From a virus, in the IMG/VR virus record IMGVR_UViG_3300047173_000133, positions 1 to 56,523 of that record: 56,523 bases of DNA. The stretch is one strand, 5' to 3'. The translations under genes and the position numbers were made by a program. The notes beneath the pieces are model-generated. The model was not told the DNA's origin. It did not search any database and saw only the letters and a list, made by a program, of their open reading frames with translations. Shown piece by piece: positions 1-6,752 of this stretch. Position 1 is the first letter of the stretch. Every line of letters starts with the position of its first letter.

Positions 1-1
1 C

Positions 2-295
2 TCCCACGCCGTCGAGGTCATCCTCAAAGCAGGGAACCTTAGCGAAGCTGCCTTAGCCATCTTAGCCGAGAAGCTCCCTTACGACGGCTTTACCATCGAC
101 CAATTTCTTTCTTGGTCTCAGGTAATGCTCGGCTTCCTATCCCGCGGCGCAGCCACCCCGGCCATAACCCGAAGCCCCATCGACCTCAAGGGAACCTATT
201 GGCTTTCGGCCCGTCAAACCCATTGTATCCAAGTCCAGCAAGTCCAGGCCGAGATCATTTCCCTCGACGCCCAACCAAAGGTCTTAACTCCATGA
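2..295 (+). CDS. 3' part of a small early protein, truncated by the window edge
   Basis: An open frame runs from the first bases to a TGA at 293-295, encoding 97 residues beginning SHAVEVILKAGNLSEAALAI and ending QPKVLTP. It carries no domain I recognise; it is mostly helical in character with a mid-part rich in Leu and Ala. The stop overlaps the next start (ATGA), so it belongs to the early operon. Its beginning is probably the + strand start at 56482 at the other end of the window, if the molecule is circular and the C run there is one base too long. The frame is convincing because of the C-rich third positions typical of the following genes. Confidence 0.7.
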   Translation, partial: SHAVEVILKAGNLSEAALAILAEKLPYDGFTIDQFLSWSQVMLGFLSRGAATPAITRSPIDLKGTYWLSARQTHCIQVQQVQAEIISLDAQPKVLTP

Positions 296-735
296 TCATG
301 TTCATAGCCAACATCGCCATTGACCTTCCTTCGCGCTTTTCTCCAGGCGACATCCTAGATGACGACTCGGCCGCCGTCCTCCAGCACGAGTTCATCAAGC
401 GTCTCGGCGCTCAAATTCGGTGGCGCCTCTCGCGGGGCGAAATCACCCCCAACAACCTCCTGTCCGAGGCCCTCTCAATGGCCCATAGCTTTGAGTTTTC
501 CTGGACCCCCAACGATGATGACGACCCCCTTACGGAAGAGGCGATGATCATTGCTAAAGACCTCATCATTCAACAACTGGCGGCAGATGGCATCACCATC
601 TTCCCCAACCTAGACAACCACGCTCGGACCCTAGCCCAAAATTCCCCCGAGCTTCGCAAGCAGGCCCTCACCCGGATCGAAACCCGCTATCGGATCGGGG
701 AAGAGGCTATCCGCAAATTGCGCGAGACCCAATAA
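292..735 (+). CDS. hypothetical early protein, 147 aa
   Basis: I do not recognise the family. The frame is open upstream to 112, but the ATG at 292 overlaps the preceding stop as ATGA, which fits the translational coupling seen throughout this block, so I start it there; a second ATG follows at 298. The N-terminus is hydrophobic for about ten residues, then comes an acidic DDDS stretch and a basic helix (HEFIKRLGAQIRWRLSRGE), a second acidic patch (NDDDDPLTEE) and a charged C-terminal helix. It is probably soluble. It is followed by one base and then the RNase H-like gene. Confidence 0.75.
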   Translation: MIMFIANIAIDLPSRFSPGDILDDDSAAVLQHEFIKRLGAQIRWRLSRGEITPNNLLSEALSMAHSFEFSWTPNDDDDPLTEEAMIIAKDLIIQQLAADGITIFPNLDNHARTLAQNSPELRKQALTRIETRYRIGEEAIRKLRETQ

Positions 736-736
736 A

Positions 737-1297
737 ATGCTCATAACCATCTTCACGGACATTTCTTATGATCCAAAGCTCGGCGTCGCCGCCTGGGCGG
801 CTTGGGGCAAGATCAACGGCCAGACCTTTAGGCACAGCGCCCTCTTTACCACCAAAATGCACGAGTCTGCCATCGCCGAAGTCTATGGCGCCGTCAACGG
901 CATCATCAAAATCATGAGTGAGGCCCTAAAGGCTGGTCATCGCCCGAGTGCCATCCTCCTCCAATTCGATTGCATGACCGTCGAACACGCTCTAGGCCCC
1001 AAATTTTATGAATGTCAAATCCTCAAGACCTATAAAAAGGCCCGTGAAACCCTCTCCACCTTCTTCGCCCAATTTGAGGCTAACCGCCCAAAATTAATCT
1101 TCCGCCACGTCAAAGGCCACCAAGGATATGGAACCGCGCGATCTGCCGTCAATAGTTGGTGCGATAAAGAAAGCCGAAAACTAATGCAAGAAGAAAGAGA
1201 ACGGCTAAGTAAAGCTCGGACCCTCGACGAAGCTCAGGCCGCCACCAACGTCATTGTCCTTATTCCCGCGGCCAACGCGGCCAAGCGTGCCGTTTAA
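737..1297 (+). CDS. RNase H-like nuclease
   Basis: An RNase HI-fold protein of 186 residues that would cleave RNA in RNA-DNA hybrids, for example replication primers or R-loops. The acidic residues of the fold appear in order: D8 in FTDIS, E48 in SAIAEVYGA, D78 in LLQFDC and D143 in NSWCDKESRKLM. The loop histidine is present in KGHQG (H128). The C-terminal 40 residues are a charged helix followed by a hydrophobic stretch without an assigned role. The stop overlaps the next ATG (TAATG). The fold assignment rests on motif order and spacing; a related role such as a retroviral-type RNase H domain with another substrate cannot be excluded. Confidence 0.75.
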   Translation: MLITIFTDISYDPKLGVAAWAAWGKINGQTFRHSALFTTKMHESAIAEVYGAVNGIIKIMSEALKAGHRPSAILLQFDCMTVEHALGPKFYECQILKTYKKARETLSTFFAQFEANRPKLIFRHVKGHQGYGTARSAVNSWCDKESRKLMQEERERLSKARTLDEAQAATNVIVLIPAANAAKRAV

Positions 1298-1551
1298 TGT
1301 CTCACTCAACCCCTTTGAAACTTCTGGCCGCCCGCCTTCTGTACAAGGCCCTCGATTGCAAAATTGGTTTAGTTGTTACCACCTCAGACCCCGTCAAAGC
1401 GAAAGCCATTTTCTATCGCTTCCGCCGTGAAATTGGAGACCCTTTGTTAATGAGCCTCAAAATCTACATCTCGCCCACTAACCCAACCTCGGAGCTTTGG
1501 CTCCTACGGACAGAGGAAGAGGCAAAAGAAGAGGCTTCACCACAATCATGA
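1297..1551 (+). CDS. hypothetical protein, 84 aa
   Basis: A small basic N-terminal half (LLAARLLYKALDCKIGLVVT) is followed by KAIFYRFRREIGDPLLMSLKIY and an acidic tail. The helix-strand pattern would suit a small nucleic-acid-binding protein, but no family is recognised. The stop TGA overlaps the ATG of the next gene, and the start overlaps the stop of the RNase H-like gene by one base, so it is translated as part of the same operon. Confidence 0.65.
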   Translation: MSHSTPLKLLAARLLYKALDCKIGLVVTTSDPVKAKAIFYRFRREIGDPLLMSLKIYISPTNPTSELWLLRTEEEAKEEASPQS

Positions 1552-1760
1552 GCGCCACAATCAACTCCCTCCGTAATCGCTCTGCCTCCTCCGCCATGGG
1601 CTTTTTAGTCAATTGGTATTCCTGCCATGGCTTCTTCGCCGCCGCAGCTAATGTCTGGAGCATTTACTACAACAATCCCGATTTCAACGACCTTCTCAAA
1701 TCCCTTAAAGCCTTCGACGCCACCAAAGGAAAAACTGTATGGACCACTCCCCCGAAATAA
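1548..1760 (+). CDS. hypothetical protein, 70 aa
   Basis: The ATG at 1548 overlaps the preceding TGA (ATGA). The product has a Ser/Arg-rich beginning, then a hydrophobic stretch (SSAMGFLVNWYSCHGFFAAA) that could be one membrane segment or the core of a small domain, and a lysine-rich C-terminus. No family is recognised. The palindromic element at 1781 begins 21 bases after its stop. Confidence 0.6.
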   Translation: MSATINSLRNRSASSAMGFLVNWYSCHGFFAAAANVWSIYYNNPDFNDLLKSLKAFDATKGKTVWTTPPK

Positions 1761-2062
1761 CTTCCTCCGTCCTCACGCCCGTGCCTTGCCCCTGGGGGTG
1801 GTGTCTTCCCAAAATCCTCGGGGATTATACACTCTCGGACATTGCTCCGTCAAGGTCTTTAAGGGCAACCTCGCAAGCTCGGTTGCCCTTAAAGACCTTG
1901 ACCTCTCATGTCCGAGAGTGTATAACCCCTCGGCATTTTGGGTCACACCACCCCAACGGGCAGGCACCGCCTCTCCACCCCCGCGATATCATCTACAACA
2001 TCCTAGCCAACACCAAATCCAACATCATAGGTCTACTCAATATTCTCGGAGAGAAGGAATAA
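1739..2062 (+). CDS. possible small gene carrying the palindromic element in frame
   Basis: An ATG at 1739, overlapping the end of the previous gene by 22 bases, opens a frame of 107 residues that runs without a stop straight through the 187-base palindrome and ends at 2062, five bases before the next gene. The first 14 residues (MDHSPEITSSVLTP) and the last 30 (including IIYNILANTKSNIIGLLNIL) look like ordinary protein. The middle is only the translation of the element. The simplest reading is a small gene into which the element was inserted without destroying the frame. It may equally be a broken gene, so confidence is low. Confidence 0.35.
   Translation: MDHSPEITSSVLTPVPCPWGWCLPKILGDYTLSDIAPSRSLRATSQARLPLKTLTSHVRECITPRHFGSHHPNGQAPPLHPRDIIYNILANTKSNIIGLLNILGEKE
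1781..1967. repeat. palindromic element copy 1
   Basis: A 187-base quasi-palindrome. Outer arms pair GTGCC/GGCAC and GGGGGTGGTGT with ACACCACCCC. Inner arms TACACTCTCGGAC and GTCCGAGAGTGTA are perfect inverted repeats. The innermost stem GTCTTTAAGGGCAAC pairs perfectly with GTTGCCCTTAAAGAC around the core CTCGCAAGCTCG. The block CCCAAAATCCTCGGGGA on the left is only partly complementary to CCCCTCGGCATTTTGGG on the right, and this asymmetry is shared by all copies. Related copies lie at 15990, 29288 and 46848. It is a family-type element, not a simple terminator, because there is no T run after either arm. Confidence 0.9.
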
Positions 2063-2066
2063 AATC

Positions 2067-2354
2067 ATGGGCTTTTACATCAATCCCCCCGATCAAACCA
2101 AAGAGGAATTTCTCTACGACCACGGCTTTCGCCTCCGCCCCGAAGAACTTCCCTCGTCCTTTGACTTCGCCAACAGCATACATCTCCCCGTGTGCTTAGT
2201 CGATAACGGCGCCTTCACCGCCGCTGGCATCGCCTACTGCCAAGCCGAATATGAACGCTTTCTCGACGGCGCCGACCGCCCTAAAAAGTGGTACTTAGTT
2301 TCTAAGGCCAATCTCAAACCTTACTACTCTCCTTCTTTGGGAGGCAGCTTATGA
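2067..2354 (+). CDS. conserved phage hypothetical protein, 95 aa
   Basis: The start at 2067 follows GGAGAGAAGGAATAAAATC, a strong ribosome site. The central stretch SSFDFANSIHLPVCLVDNGA followed by FTAAGIAY is of a type I remember from short conserved phage proteins of unknown function, but no reaction can be assigned. The C-terminus (WYLVSKANLKPYY) ends at a TGA overlapping the next ATG. It is probably a soluble early protein. Confidence 0.7.
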   Translation: MGFYINPPDQTKEEFLYDHGFRLRPEELPSSFDFANSIHLPVCLVDNGAFTAAGIAYCQAEYERFLDGADRPKKWYLVSKANLKPYYSPSLGGSL

Positions 2355-2503
2355 CCCTTAACCTCAACGCCCTCTGGACCCGCGTCTACGAAAAGGCCAT
2401 GGACGACGGCCTAGACGAAGACGAAGCTCTCGCCTTGGCCGACGAATCCCTTTGGGACTACGCCGATTATGAAAACGACCGCCGGCGGGACGAAGGTCTT
2501 TAA
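2351..2503 (+). CDS. hypothetical acidic small protein, 50 aa
   Basis: An ATG overlapping the previous stop (ATGA) opens 50 codons to a TAA at 2501-2503. The product is strongly acidic with two Asp/Glu-rich helices (AMDDGLDEDEALALADESLW and DYADYENDRRRDEG). Small acidic early proteins sometimes mimic DNA or bind host factors, but nothing here proves that. Coupling and C-rich third positions support a real gene. Confidence 0.6.
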   Translation: MTLNLNALWTRVYEKAMDDGLDEDEALALADESLWDYADYENDRRRDEGL

Positions 2504-2538
2504 AAATCTCCCGCCCTTAACCTCAAGGACCTTCCCTA

Positions 2539-2781
2539 ATGCCTAAAATCTCTGATGAGCCACTAGAATTTGTCAAGGTCCGCCTTTTTCAGCGCGATCT
2601 CATCCAACTCAAACGGACCTACGGCGCCACCATCGGCATTAACAAGGCCATTCGAACCATCATCCGATCCCACGTCATTGCCCTCAACGCCGAGGTCATC
2701 CGCCAAATCGACGTAATCGAACGGTCGCCCGAAGGCCCTTCAAGCCCCTCAACCTTAATCCCGGAGCTTCCCCATGGATGA
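2539..2781 (+). CDS. ribbon-helix-helix-like DNA-binding protein
   Basis: An 80-residue protein whose residues 11-46 (VKVRLFQRDLIQLKRTYG, then a helix of the type INKAIRTIIRSHV) have the strand-helix-turn-helix pattern of ribbon-helix-helix repressors: a short strand with alternating residues, a helix, a Gly turn and a second amphipathic helix. It would bind DNA as a dimer and could regulate the early operon. It is preceded by a 35-base gap with the ribosome site AAGGACC. The C-terminal third is Ser/Pro-rich and likely disordered. The assignment is by pattern only. Confidence 0.5.
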   Translation: MPKISDEPLEFVKVRLFQRDLIQLKRTYGATIGINKAIRTIIRSHVIALNAEVIRQIDVIERSPEGPSSPSTLIPELPHG

Positions 2782-2971
2782 CTTCATCACCAACCTCCAC
2801 CGAGCCACAGTCCTACTCCAAAAGGCCACCTTGAACAACAAAGACTTCTCGGCCAGTGAGAAACTCACCGCCAGCATCTTGATAGATGTCGGCAGCGGGC
2901 TAATCGCCGACATCCATCGCATCGACATCATCCTCGAAGAAATCCTCATTTGCCTAAGGCCCCGGTCATGA
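2774..2971 (+). CDS. hypothetical helical protein, 65 aa
   Basis: It overlaps the previous gene by eight bases. The product is almost entirely helical (NLHRATVLLQKATLNNKDFS; LIADIHRIDIILEEILICL) and could form a coiled coil or helical bundle. No family is recognised. Its stop overlaps the following ATG at 2968 (ATGA). Confidence 0.6.
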   Translation: MDDFITNLHRATVLLQKATLNNKDFSASEKLTASILIDVGSGLIADIHRIDIILEEILICLRPRS

Positions 2972-3312
2972 CCTCTAAGCCCTCTCCACCAGACTCCCCG
3001 CCGGCCTCGGATCTTTTCGCCGACGCCCTAAGCGCTGCCCCGTCTCCCCTCCTCGAAGCCGACCAGGCATCTCTCGACATTCTCACCGACGAACGCCTGG
3101 CGGACCTCTTTAACAAAAGCCCCTCGGATACCCTCGACTCTGAACTTCAAGCCATGGCCCGATATTACCGCTCCAAACGCACTCAGTTCCTCCAAGAGGA
3201 AGCCCGAAAGTCCTCGGAACCTCCTCGCCAACGCAAGACCGCCAAGAGCGTCGCGGAAGCTCTCGAACTCTCTCAACTCCTGGACGCCGCCAAAACCGGA
3301 GACCTATTCTAA
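2968..3312 (+). CDS. hypothetical protein, 114 aa
   Basis: The frame is open from a TTG at 2950, but the ATG at 2968 overlaps the previous stop and is preferred. The N-terminus is Pro/Ser-rich and disordered (MTSKPSPPDSPPASDLFADA). Residues around 40-75 are helical (LTDERLADLFNKSP; SELQAMARYYRSKRTQFLQ) and the C-terminus is a second helix. It precedes a RecB-like nuclease directly (TAATG overlap), so it may act with it, but no domain is recognised. Confidence 0.65.
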   Translation: MTSKPSPPDSPPASDLFADALSAAPSPLLEADQASLDILTDERLADLFNKSPSDTLDSELQAMARYYRSKRTQFLQEEARKSSEPPRQRKTAKSVAEALELSQLLDAAKTGDLF

Positions 3313-4316
3313 TGGCCATCGAAATAGGCATCACCCAACCCACCGGCACCTGGTCGCCCATCAACTCCCGCCACCAACTCGCATGGGACTCGACCTCTCT
3401 CGGCGAGTTCAAGACCTGCGCTAGGCGCTACTTCTACCGCATCGTCATGGGCCTAACTCCCCGCGATGTCAGCGCCCACCTAACCTTCGGCCTAATCTAC
3501 CACTCGGCCCTCGAAACCTATGACAATGCCAAAGCTCAGGGCTCAACCCACTCCGCCGCCGTGATCATTGCCCTCCGCCACACGCTAGAAAAAACCTGGG
3601 ACTCTGCCCTTGGGCGTCCATGGACCTCGGACATTCCCACCAAAACCCGCGAAACCTTGGTCCGCTCAATCCTGTGGTATCTGGAAAACTTCTCCGACGA
3701 TCCCGCCTCCACCATCATCCTAGCCAATGGTCGGGCCGCCGTCGAACTCAGCTTCCGCTTTGAGTCGGGTCTCAACTCCTCCGACGGCCAACCCTACCTC
3801 ATCTCCGGCCACATGGACCGCATGGTCAACTTCATGGACCGCCCGTGGGGCCTTGATCGCAAGACCACCCGATCAGCCCTCAACAGCGACTACGCCACCC
3901 ACTACTCCCCCGACAACCAAATCTCCCTCTATTCCGTAGCCGGGTCCTTAATCTTCGGTGAGCCCATCGCCGGATTCCTCATCGACGCCGCCCAAATCGG
4001 CGTCGGCTTTAGCCGTTTCTGGCGCTTTCCCGTCACCCGCACCCAAGCCCAACTCAGCGAGTGGATGGCGGACTTGGAGTTCTGGCTCTCCTACGCCGAA
4101 CACTGTGCCAAGATCAACCATTGGCCCCAAAACGACCGAGCCTGTGGCAACTTCGAGCGGGTTCTCGACACCAAAGACACCAGCCAAACCTCCGGCTACG
4201 CCGGCGGCTGTCCTTATCGCACCCTTTGCGGCGTTAGCCCTTCAGCCCGCCCCGCCCTTTACAAAGCCTACGACGTTAGTCCGTGGGACCCCCTAATTCC
4301 TCGGGGAGAAACTTAA
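3312..4316 (+). CDS. PD-(D/E)XK nuclease, RecB/Cas4-like with four conserved-type cysteines
   Basis: A 334-residue nuclease of the PDDEXK_1 kind that would process DNA ends or ssDNA during replication-recombination. Visible motifs: H64 in GLIYHSALE, E145 in RAAVELSF, GHMDRM with D169, the D182-x-K184 pair in LDRKTT, and the RecB-type QxxxY (Q203, Y207). C36 near the N-terminus and C278, C300 and C306 near the C-terminus have the layout of the 4Fe-4S cluster of AddB/Cas4 nucleases. It sits just before the Sak4-like ATPase and SSB-like gene, a typical phage recombination set. Cas4 as a CRISPR protein is unlikely since no array is present. Confidence 0.8.
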   Translation: MAIEIGITQPTGTWSPINSRHQLAWDSTSLGEFKTCARRYFYRIVMGLTPRDVSAHLTFGLIYHSALETYDNAKAQGSTHSAAVIIALRHTLEKTWDSALGRPWTSDIPTKTRETLVRSILWYLENFSDDPASTIILANGRAAVELSFRFESGLNSSDGQPYLISGHMDRMVNFMDRPWGLDRKTTRSALNSDYATHYSPDNQISLYSVAGSLIFGEPIAGFLIDAAQIGVGFSRFWRFPVTRTQAQLSEWMADLEFWLSYAEHCAKINHWPQNDRACGNFERVLDTKDTSQTSGYAGGCPYRTLCGVSPSARPALYKAYDVSPWDPLIPRGET

Positions 4317-4529
4317 ATGGCCTATTTCCAAACCTTGGTCTTTACCCTTGCTATGGCAATAGCCACGGCCTTCGCCCTCACCTATGCCATCCACCAAATC
4401 AAAACCGAAGACATCCGATGGCTGAGGGTCCTTTGGTACATCTGCACCATTTGGCTCATCGTAGTCTTTGCCCTTTGGTTCTGGGAACTCTGCTACGGCA
4501 TTTACAAAGGACTTTCCTTATGGCTTTAA
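4317..4529 (+). CDS. small membrane protein, two membrane segments
   Basis: Seventy residues with two long hydrophobic stretches: about 4-26 (FQTLVFTLAMAIATAFALTY) and about 38-60 (VLWYICTIWLIVVFALWFWE), separated by a short charged loop (HQIKTEDIRWLR). It starts directly after the nuclease stop and overlaps the ATPase gene by ten bases. A membrane protein inside a recombination operon is odd; it could be a moron that alters the host membrane or excludes superinfecting phage. No family is recognised. Confidence 0.65.
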   Translation: MAYFQTLVFTLAMAIATAFALTYAIHQIKTEDIRWLRVLWYICTIWLIVVFALWFWELCYGIYKGLSLWL

Positions 4530-5584
4530 TTGACCCCACCAAAAACCCCGCCAAGGTCCTCCTCATCGGCAAGCAAGGCCATGGCAAAACCGGCGCCGTC
4601 GCCTCCCTTGTTGCCGCGGGATACAAACTCCGCATGATCGACACTGACAAAGGCGCCAACATCCTTCGGAGCCTGTTGACCGACCCTCACTACCCCTATG
4701 CCAAGATCATGGCGGCCAATGGCCTGACCTACGAGACCTCGGTCTCCATCGCCCCCATCTCCATCCCTATGGGCATCCGCACCGTCCGCATCAAAGTCGG
4801 CGATACCGAAACCACGGAAAACATCCTAGCCCCCAAAAACGCTAACGCCTGGCTTCGAATCGGTGAACTCCTCAACAAATGGAAAGTCGATGGAAAGGAA
4901 CTTGGCGGCATCGGTGATTGGGGCAGCGATGTCATTTTGGATTTTGACACTCTCTCTACCATGGCCAAAATGACCTACTACTTTAGCCAATCCCTCAACT
5001 CCCGCCTCGGCGTCCGCGAACAAGGCTTCAGCCACATGCAAGACATCAACGGCGCCCAGAACCAACTCAGCCGCCTTTTGGAACTTTTGGCCGATGATAA
5101 CCTCCGCTGCAACGTCATCGTCAATTCCCACATAATCTGGATCGACGAAAACCGTACCCGGAACAAAACCTACGACGACAGTCAAGGCCAAGGCCAAGGC
5201 CAAGGCCAAGGCCAAGGCCCGGGCCAACCCTCCTTCTCCAACATCGTCATGAATTGGGAAGGCTTCCCCGAAGCCATCGGCCAACAGCTATCTCAAAAGC
5301 TAGGCAAGCATTTCAATGATGTCTACAACATCCGCCAAAGCGGCTCAGGCACCACGGTCAAGCGGGTCATTTCCACCGTGCCCTTGGAAGGCATCGCCAC
5401 CAAAAACTCTACGTGGCTCGAACGTGAATACCCCCAAACCTCGGGCCTAGCCTCAATTTTCGCCGCTCTCCGAGGCGAATCTCTGCCCTCCGATTTCGTT
5501 TCCTCCATCACCAAACCCGGCATCGCCACAGCCGGGCTAAAGCCCAAGCCTAGCACTAGCGAAGCCCCAAGCGGAGCGGACTAA
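4520..5584 (+). CDS. Sak4-like RecA-fold ATPase
   Basis: A 354-residue ATPase of the phage Sak4/AAA_24 type, expected to load or assist ssDNA annealing in recombination with the neighbouring nuclease and SSB-like protein. Walker A is GKQGHGKT (17-24), a DTD follows at 41-43, and Walker B is VILDFDTLS (138-146). The frame is open to 4283, but the protein-like sequence and the Walker A distance place the start at ATG 4520. Residues around 220-233 are a (Gln-Gly) repeat encoded by six CAAGGC units, so its length may vary. The C-terminus is Pro/Ser-rich. Confidence 0.75.
   Translation: MALIDPTKNPAKVLLIGKQGHGKTGAVASLVAAGYKLRMIDTDKGANILRSLLTDPHYPYAKIMAANGLTYETSVSIAPISIPMGIRTVRIKVGDTETTENILAPKNANAWLRIGELLNKWKVDGKELGGIGDWGSDVILDFDTLSTMAKMTYYFSQSLNSRLGVREQGFSHMQDINGAQNQLSRLLELLADDNLRCNVIVNSHIIWIDENRTRNKTYDDSQGQGQGQGQGQGPGQPSFSNIVMNWEGFPEAIGQQLSQKLGKHFNDVYNIRQSGSGTTVKRVISTVPLEGIATKNSTWLEREYPQTSGLASIFAALRGESLPSDFVSSITKPGIATAGLKPKPSTSEAPSGAD
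5183..5218 (+). repeat. CAAGGC microsatellite inside the ATPase gene
   Basis: Six perfect head-to-tail CAAGGC units encode a Gln-Gly tract between the ATPase core and the C-terminal part. Six-base units preserve the frame, so slippage changes only linker length. Confidence 0.9.
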
Positions 5585-5659
5585 GCCCTCGCCTTCGCCC
5601 AACTCTTCGCTTTTGCCTCGGCTTGTGTTTTCTTTGTGGCCTAACTAAGGACCTTTACC

Positions 5660-6103
5660 ATGCCAACAGAACAAGTCGTTAACTACCGCGAACTCCTATC
5701 TCAACCTTCGGACAGTTTTCAACGTCCACCCTCCATGCCCGCGGGCCACTACATTGCCACCATCAAAACCCACCAGTTCGACAAAAGCTCCAAAAAGGCA
5801 ACTCCCTTAGTAAGGTTTTTATTCTCTCCCCGTGAAGCCACGTCGGACGTGGACGAAGAAGCCTTAGCCAACGTCGATCTCACAGAAAAAGAACTTCGCA
5901 AGGAGTTCTACATCACGCCGAAAGCCCTTTGGCGCCTAAACAAGTTCCTCGACGACGTACTCGGCCCTCAGGAAGGTCGGAGCTTCGACGAACGCATCCC
6001 CGAAGTCAAAGGCGTCGAAGTCCAAATCGGCGTGACCCTCAGGTTCTCGGACGATGGTGAAATGGACTTCAATGACGTGACGACGGTAGTAGCCACCGCC
6101 TAA
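5660..6103 (+). CDS. SSB-like protein
   Basis: A 147-residue protein with the build of phage ssDNA-binding proteins of the DUF669 or related kind: an N-terminal disordered segment, MPAGHYIATIKTHQFDKSSK with alternating strands, an acidic helix (DVDEEALANVDLTEKELRKE), then a helix (PKALWRLNKFLDDVLG) and a final pair of strands ending VEVQIGVTLRF. Its place after the RecA-fold ATPase and nuclease agrees with a role in coating ssDNA. The start has AAGGACC upstream. The assignment depends on context more than sequence identity. It is followed by a strong hairpin. Confidence 0.55.
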   Translation: MPTEQVVNYRELLSQPSDSFQRPPSMPAGHYIATIKTHQFDKSSKKATPLVRFLFSPREATSDVDEEALANVDLTEKELRKEFYITPKALWRLNKFLDDVLGPQEGRSFDERIPEVKGVEVQIGVTLRFSDDGEMDFNDVTTVVATA

Positions 6104-6109
6104 CCAAAA

Positions 6110-6139
6110 GGGGAGGGGCAGCCTTGGCTGTTCCTCCCC
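6110..6139 (+). terminator. strong hairpin after the SSB-like gene
   Basis: GGGGAGGGGCAGCC can pair with GGCTGTTCCTCCCC along its whole length in RNA (two G-U pairs) with a two-base TT turn. No T run follows, so it is more likely an mRNA stabiliser or processing site than an intrinsic terminator. It lies between the stop at 6103 and the next ATG at 6156. Confidence 0.55.
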
Positions 6140-6155
6140 CGCAGGAGACCCTCAA

Positions 6156-6479
6156 ATGACCAAACCCCCTCGTCCCTCCAAAACCCTTATCACCGCCACC
6201 ACCAGAGCCCTTGCCGACGAAAGCAAGATCATCGAAGCTGGTTGGCTCGGCCTCAAACACTTAGCCATCCCGCCCGATGCCCCCGCCATCCAGCTCGAAG
6301 AAATGCGAAATGCGTTTTTCGCGGGCGCCTACCACGTCTTCAACTCCATAATAGTCTTTTTGAGCACAGGCGAGGAAGTCACAGAGGCCGACCTCACCCG
6401 CATGAGCAACATTAACGACGAACTGCAAGCCTTTTTAATCGAGTTCTCACATCACCACAACTTAGGGGAGCCCGAATGA
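6156..6479 (+). CDS. conserved phage hypothetical protein, 107 aa
   Basis: The central stretch EAGWLGLKHLAIPPDAPAIQ then LEEMRNAFFAGAYHVFNSI is of a kind I recall in short phage proteins of unknown function. The product is all-helical and acidic at its end. The start follows GCAGGAGACC, a good ribosome site. Its stop overlaps the next ATG. No reaction can be assigned. Confidence 0.65.
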   Translation: MTKPPRPSKTLITATTRALADESKIIEAGWLGLKHLAIPPDAPAIQLEEMRNAFFAGAYHVFNSIIVFLSTGEEVTEADLTRMSNINDELQAFLIEFSHHHNLGEPE

Positions 6480-6739
6480 CCGAGCCCTCGACCCACGAAG
6501 AAAAGGTCGTCCAAATGCTACGGACTCTTGTCACTTGGCTAACCAAAACCTTCGAAAATGATCTCGGCTCAATCCCTTACTCCGACATCAATTTCATTCT
6601 AATCGTTCAGGCCCAATCCCTAGTCCAACTGAGAGCGACCCTAGAAGTCGAGTCAGTCGCCTCCGTCCTCAAACAAATTCTGGAAGGGCTTGAAAACGAC
6701 GAAGACACAACTCCCACGGACATTCTCAAACCCAACTAA
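6476..6739 (+). CDS. hypothetical helical protein, 87 aa
   Basis: It starts at the ATGA overlap with the preceding gene. The protein is helical (EEKVVQMLRTLVTWLTKTFE; VESVASVLKQILEGLEND) and acidic, perhaps forming a complex with its upstream neighbour. No family is recognised. Confidence 0.6.
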   Translation: MTEPSTHEEKVVQMLRTLVTWLTKTFENDLGSIPYSDINFILIVQAQSLVQLRATLEVESVASVLKQILEGLENDEDTTPTDILKPN

Positions 6740-6752
6740 GAGGACCCTTTCC

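Noticed and set aside
1781-1967. The palindromes as plain intrinsic terminators
   Set aside because: No T run follows either arm, two copies are inside or just before coding frames, and the long conserved asymmetric blocks are not needed for termination.
1627-2199. A 190-codon frame spanning three small genes and element copy 1
   Set aside because: It overlaps genes with better starts and couplings; its length results from the element being open in several frames.
3312-4316. Cas4 of a CRISPR system
   Set aside because: No array or other Cas protein is present; free RecB/Cas4-like nucleases are common in phages.
5183-5218. CRISPR-like array
   Set aside because: The six-base units have no spacers and simply encode Gln-Gly; no other regularly spaced repeats with unique spacers were seen.
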